In this document: piece after piece, positions 5,366-8,396 of the stretch | Numbering within the stretch: the stretch's first letter is position 1 | Layout: each line of letters begins with the position of its first letter | Source: Planctomycetaceae bacterium | GTDB taxonomy: Bacteria; Planctomycetota; Planctomycetia; Pirellulales; Thermoguttaceae | Reading direction: 5' to 3' | NCBI GenBank assembly: GCA_031283515.1 | Contig: JAITBS010000456.1 | Coordinates: 1 to 8,396, forward strand | DNA: 8,396 nucleotides | The notes under the pieces: generated by a model | What the model saw: the letters and a program-made list of their open reading frames with translations, nothing else | The model's database searches: none | What the model was told of the DNA's origin: nothing | Translations under genes and position numbers: made by a program

Positions 5366-7822
5366 TTAATGCGCTGCTGCTTTGACATCACGAATTGCCG
5401 GATTATAATACCAGGAATCAAAATATTCCTTTTCCGCACGGTAATAATCAAACGTTTCATTGGGAGCAAGGTCTTTTTTCACAAAACCATATTTCTGCAT
5501 CTCCCGAATATAATCGTCGTTCGGACGAAAATCCGGTATATCAAAACGTTTTCCGGTTTCAAGTTGTTGGTGTGTTCGCTGAAGGCTCTGCAATATTTCC
5601 CGATACAACGGATCATCCTTGTTTTCAAAAACAATTTTTGAACAAATACCAAGTCCTCCCGCTTCTTGAGCAAGTGATGCACGGAGTAAAAATGACCGTT
5701 CCGGATTGGAAATATTCGTAACCGTTCCTCCCCATTGGAGATGATGACGCGGAAATGACCAACCTTCCCACGCTTTCACTTTGCCTTCCCGCGTCTCCTG
5801 TGACGCATGACATTCTCCGCAACGCTGCACAAGAGGTGTACAATTAATGTTCGGATAATACACCCCGCTGCGAAGTGAAACATAAGTTCCCGGATAAGTT
5901 GCACTCGTGTCAATCCAAAGCCGAATAAGATTTTTTTCCTCCGGCGAAAGTTTGACGTCGTAATGCGGCGGTTCAATAAATTTCAGTAACGTACTGACTC
6001 CGCTGCCGATTTCGTAAATTTTAAAATTACTTTTCGGTCGATTCCGGTTATCAACAACCCATTGACCATGTAATGTTAATCGAATATACGACATGGAATG
6101 CATTGATGTTTTGTCTCCGGTCAAATCGAGTTTACCTCCGTAATTTTCCGGACAATGGCAGGAAATACAATATTTATCGAGAACCGGTTGAATATCGCGC
6201 GGAAAATCAATAATGGACGGAACACCGGCAATTGGTTCCGGTTTTGCAGGAGAACGCCGTACTGCTTTGAGTGTGGGCAACGATGTTTTCGGAGCTTCGG
6301 TTCGCTCTTCATGACAACCAATACATGCCATTGTTTCACCGGGTTGAAGTGTTAGAAAACTGTGCATTCGTTTTACCGCCAGATCATTTTCGTCCAGCGC
6401 AACGAAAAAGATTGATTGTAACGCCGGAAGTTCGGCATAAGCGGAACCGTCATCCGCAACAGGAATTGTTCCCAGAATTTCCGCCAATGTAAATGAACCG
6501 CCAATCGTCAATGGTTCCATACCGCCGGAAAAATTGATTGGTTTTGGGAGTTGTTTCAGTACGAGAAGTTTTTTGATTTTGCCGTGTTCCAGACCTTGCA
6601 ATGACCGACCATGATAAACGTCTTCCAAAACGACATAACCGGTCGATTTTGACAAATCAACACGGTTTCCAACAAGTTCCTCACGTGGTCTTGGAATGAT
6701 GGGACGCGGTTCATGAACAGCGAATTTTTTGTCTAAAAATTCTTTCGGCAAATTGAACAGCGGTTCGAAATGTCCTTCACCGTTGACCAGCCAAATTGTA
6801 TCATTATTTGCTGCGAGAAAACAATCTTCGCTAATCGGATACGGGTCTTTGAACCAACCTTTCCCAAGTTGCCGTGCGTTTCCTTGATCATCGGGTCCTT
6901 TTTTCGGCGAAATAATATTGATAAAACCAAAATGTTCCGGTGCACCGTGACCTGGGGAAAAAATCGAAACAACTTTATCGGTATCGGGAATTGGTTTAGC
7001 GTCGAGCATCGCAATACCAGGATGCAAGTTACCGAAATAAACCATTTGTTGTGTTCCATCAGGGTTCATTGTCCAAAGGTGATGATAATGAACTTGAGAC
7101 CGGTCAACATATTCCCAACGCATGTACAAAACACGACCATCCGGCAACATCCAAGGTGTATTATCATGATCATTATTACTCGATAAAAGCCGGATATTCT
7201 GACCGTCAGCATCACAACGAAATAATGACGCAACCGGTGTATGCCAGCAATTAACAAAACGTTTACAACGTGATGAACAGAAAATGATTGAATGATCGGG
7301 ACAGTAAGTCGGTTCAATATCGTCGTAGATACCATCGGTAATCTGCCGTAAATTTTGTCCATCAATACCGATTTCGTACAGATGATATTGATGTGTTCCG
7401 CTTGGTCGGTACGAAAAAAGGATTTTCTGACCGTCATAATGGAGTTGCGGGTCACGGATTCCGCCTTTTTCATCTTCGAGTAATAGGGTTAATTCACCGG
7501 TTCGGAGATTCTGTTTAACGAGAGCCGCGCCTTCGCCATAACCCCAAAGTAAACCATCTTCTTCTTTCCACGCCAGATTTTTGGGGTCATGTTGTTGTCC
7601 TGAGTAATTACCGAATGTTACATACCAGTGATCACGTCCCGGAATCCGAATGGTAAAAACAATAGACTCAACCTCTTTCATTGCTCCGGCAAGCATCTTT
7701 TCAAGCATTGGCGGTTTATGAACTCCGGATTTGAGTTTTTCAAGAATTGACTGAGCGGAAACTTGTACCGCGATGAAAATAATCAACAAGAAAACAACTG
7801 ATTGAGACAATAAACGTTTCAT
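5366..7822 (-). CDS. Exported three-haem beta-propeller cytochrome, hydrazine synthase alpha subunit-like
   Basis: The 818-residue product begins with a signal peptide (MKRLL, a hydrophobic core, likely cleavage after VSA at 23). The N-terminal half carries TolB/PD40-type propeller repeats such as IGIDGQNLRQITDG (151-164), CDADGQNIRLL (203-213), MLPDGRVLYMRW (225-236) and MNPDGTQQMVYFG (252-264). A Cys cluster (174, 182, 186, 192, 203) lies in the FCSSRCKRFVNCW region. Three c-type haem motifs follow: CIGCH (500-504), CISCH (552-556) and CGECH (668-672). The last precedes a conserved segment with FPRHHLQWGG (690-699), NPERSFLLRASLAQEAGG (706-723) and C727. Order and length resemble HzsA-like proteins, which are common in planctomycetes that do not perform anammox. 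The role is therefore probably periplasmic electron transfer or redox catalysis with unknown substrate; hydrazine synthesis is not implied, since no beta or gamma subunit gene is present. Haem attachment would need a cytochrome c maturation system encoded elsewhere. The start codon has no Shine-Dalgarno sequence, but the signal peptide supports it. It appears monocistronic and convergent to the upstream genes. Confidence 0.92.
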   Translation of the reverse strand: MKRLLSQSVVFLLIIFIAVQVSAQSILEKLKSGVHKPPMLEKMLAGAMKEVESIVFTIRIPGRDHWYVTFGNYSGQQHDPKNLAWKEEDGLLWGYGEGAALVKQNLRTGELTLLLEDEKGGIRDPQLHYDGQKILFSYRPSGTHQYHLYEIGIDGQNLRQITDGIYDDIEPTYCPDHSIIFCSSRCKRFVNCWHTPVASLFRCDADGQNIRLLSSNNDHDNTPWMLPDGRVLYMRWEYVDRSQVHYHHLWTMNPDGTQQMVYFGNLHPGIAMLDAKPIPDTDKVVSIFSPGHGAPEHFGFINIISPKKGPDDQGNARQLGKGWFKDPYPISEDCFLAANNDTIWLVNGEGHFEPLFNLPKEFLDKKFAVHEPRPIIPRPREELVGNRVDLSKSTGYVVLEDVYHGRSLQGLEHGKIKKLLVLKQLPKPINFSGGMEPLTIGGSFTLAEILGTIPVADDGSAYAELPALQSIFFVALDENDLAVKRMHSFLTLQPGETMACIGCHEERTEAPKTSLPTLKAVRRSPAKPEPIAGVPSIIDFPRDIQPVLDKYCISCHCPENYGGKLDLTGDKTSMHSMSYIRLTLHGQWVVDNRNRPKSNFKIYEIGSGVSTLLKFIEPPHYDVKLSPEEKNLIRLWIDTSATYPGTYVSLRSGVYYPNINCTPLVQRCGECHASQETREGKVKAWEGWSFPRHHLQWGGTVTNISNPERSFLLRASLAQEAGGLGICSKIVFENKDDPLYREILQSLQRTHQQLETGKRFDIPDFRPNDDYIREMQKYGFVKKDLAPNETFDYYRAEKEYFDSWYYNPAIRDVKAAAH

Positions 7823-7878
7823 TGTTATTGGTGTAGGGTTAAGATAATGTACATTCCAAAAAAGAACCAGATTACTAA

Positions 7879-7907
7879 AAATCTAAAAACTTTTTGGAAC
7901 ATTGTCA
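7879..7907 (-). promoter_or_regulatory. Sigma70-like promoter for the cytochrome gene
   Basis: On the minus strand a perfect -35 hexamer TTGACA (7907-7902) is followed after exactly 17 bp by TAGATT (7884-7879), a 4 of 6 match to TATAAT. Transcription would start near 7872, giving a leader of about 50 nt before the ATG at 7822. The position, orientation and spacing all fit; no experiment is implied. Confidence 0.55.
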
Positions 7908-8032
7908 ATAGTGTCCCTCAGAAAAGACAATAATCATAAGGGAATCTCTAAAAATTAATTTTAAACCACAAAGAAAAATTTAATTTTAATCAAAACATCA
8001 ACCTTGTCCCGTAGGAACAACTCCAAAATAGC

Positions 8033-8105
8033 GATGGGTAAAATCGCAACGCGATTTCACCCGTCGAAAATAAATTCGGAACGCGATTTTTTTCGAGGGG
8101 TGAAA
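8033..8105. repeat. Two overlapping, mutually exclusive stem-loops
   Basis: Stem I pairs GATGGGTAAAATCGC (8033-8047) with GCGATTTCACCCGTC (8051-8065); two of 15 positions differ, one being a wobble. Stem II pairs TTTCACCCGTCGAAAA (8055-8070) with TTTTCGAGGGGTGAAA (8090-8105), one mismatch in 16. Positions 8055-8065 belong to both, so only one stem can form at a time. The phrase AACGCGATTT also occurs twice (8048-8057 and 8080-8089). No gene lies downstream on the plus strand within the window, and on the minus strand the structure is upstream of the predicted cytochrome promoter. Confidence 0.65.
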
Positions 8106-8112
8106 ATTCTAG

Positions 8113-8130
8113 GTAATATATCAGCGGAAT
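8113..8130 (+). repeat. 18-bp motif, inverted partner of 681-698
   Basis: GTAATATATCAGCGGAAT is the exact reverse complement of 681-698. It lies 7 bp outside the left end of the foldback element at 8138. The following bases ATTTTTAAA resemble the sequence after the related copy at 573-581, so the shared unit is somewhat longer than 18 bp. Confidence 0.7.
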
Positions 8131-8137
8131 TTTTAAA

Positions 8138-8396
8138 CGCGGATAATACGGATTTTTTTAGTGAATACTGATAAACACGGAGAATGGAAATGATGCCTTT
8201 GTATGGTAGAAATCAATTATTTTAAAGGGATAAAGAGGGTGGGATGCAAGAAATTATTAAAGACTAACTCAATAATTAATATTTTACGTAATAATAAATA
8301 AACCTAAATAAATAATATAATTTTATTGATACTAAAATCGTCATTTCCATTCTCCGCGAATATCCGTATTCACTAAAAAAATCCGTATTATCCGCG
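8138..8396. mobile_element. MITE-like foldback element with 56-bp inverted ends
   Basis: Positions 8138-8193 and the reverse complement of 8341-8396 match at 52 of 56 positions, with the outer 31 bp identical (starting CGCGGATAATACGGATT). The 147 bp between the arms are very AT-rich and encode nothing. Total length is about 259 bp, which suits a non-autonomous miniature element or a large intergenic palindrome. The right end coincides with the window end, so the true outer boundary and any target-site duplication cannot be seen. No transposase lies in the window. Confidence 0.6.

Larger units (their letters stand above)
7908..8137. other. Gene-free AT-rich region upstream of the cytochrome gene
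   Basis: No coding region or RNA gene is visible. It contains two copies of TTAATTTTAA (near 7957 and 7980), the alternative stem-loops at 8033-8105, and the 18-bp motif at 8113-8130. It then runs directly into the foldback element at 8138. Confidence 0.5.

Noticed and set aside
6770..7186. 138-codon plus-strand frame opposite the cytochrome gene
   Set aside because: It is an antisense shadow of the propeller-coding region; its sequence has no family features and no start signals.
5366..7822. Naming the cytochrome gene hzsA with a hydrazine synthesis function
   Set aside because: Only overall architecture is similar; there are three haem motifs, no beta or gamma subunit genes nearby, and no other anammox gene in the window.

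Overview
The window looks like a piece of a planctomycete chromosome (inference). The base composition is fairly AT-rich by eye, and every intergenic space carries small repeats. Two of the four genes belong to families I associate with Planctomycetota: a secreted protein with a conserved Cys-containing C-terminal domain, and a large multihaem beta-propeller cytochrome related to the alpha subunit of anammox hydrazine synthase. Only one gene (3942-5015) has a textbook Shine-Dalgarno sequence. The start of guaB and of the cytochrome gene show none, which fits that phylum but does not prove it. No RNA gene, CRISPR array, transposase or defence gene was found.

Layout. Positions 1-847 hold no gene. 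Positions 1-483 are a composite of nested repeats: two homologous hairpin-plus-tail units in opposite orientation, a third partial tail at the window edge, and a perfect 17-bp stem-loop in the middle. Smaller repeats follow up to about 730. Then come three genes on the plus strand: a CNNM/CorC-type membrane protein with a CBS pair (848-2188), IMP dehydrogenase guaB (2431-3888), and an exported protein of unknown function (3942-5015). A rho-independent terminator at 2267-2300 separates the first gene from guaB. Only 53 bp without an evident terminator separate guaB from the third gene, so those two may share a transcript. A 350-bp convergent intergenic region (5016-5365) rich in inverted repeats precedes the cytochrome gene, which lies on the minus strand (7822-5366) and has a good sigma70-like promoter at 7907-7879. 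The last 490 bp hold no gene but contain a pair of mutually exclusive stem-loops (8033-8105) and a foldback, MITE-like element with 56-bp inverted ends (8138-8396).

The genes do not form an obvious pathway. guaB is housekeeping (guanine nucleotide synthesis), the CorC-like protein is probably an ion-transport or membrane-homeostasis protein, and the other two are exported. The parts most worth a second look are the repeat architecture at both ends, including a short motif (ATCAGYGGA) found four times across them, the three-haem HzsA-like cytochrome, and the conserved but unassigned exported protein.
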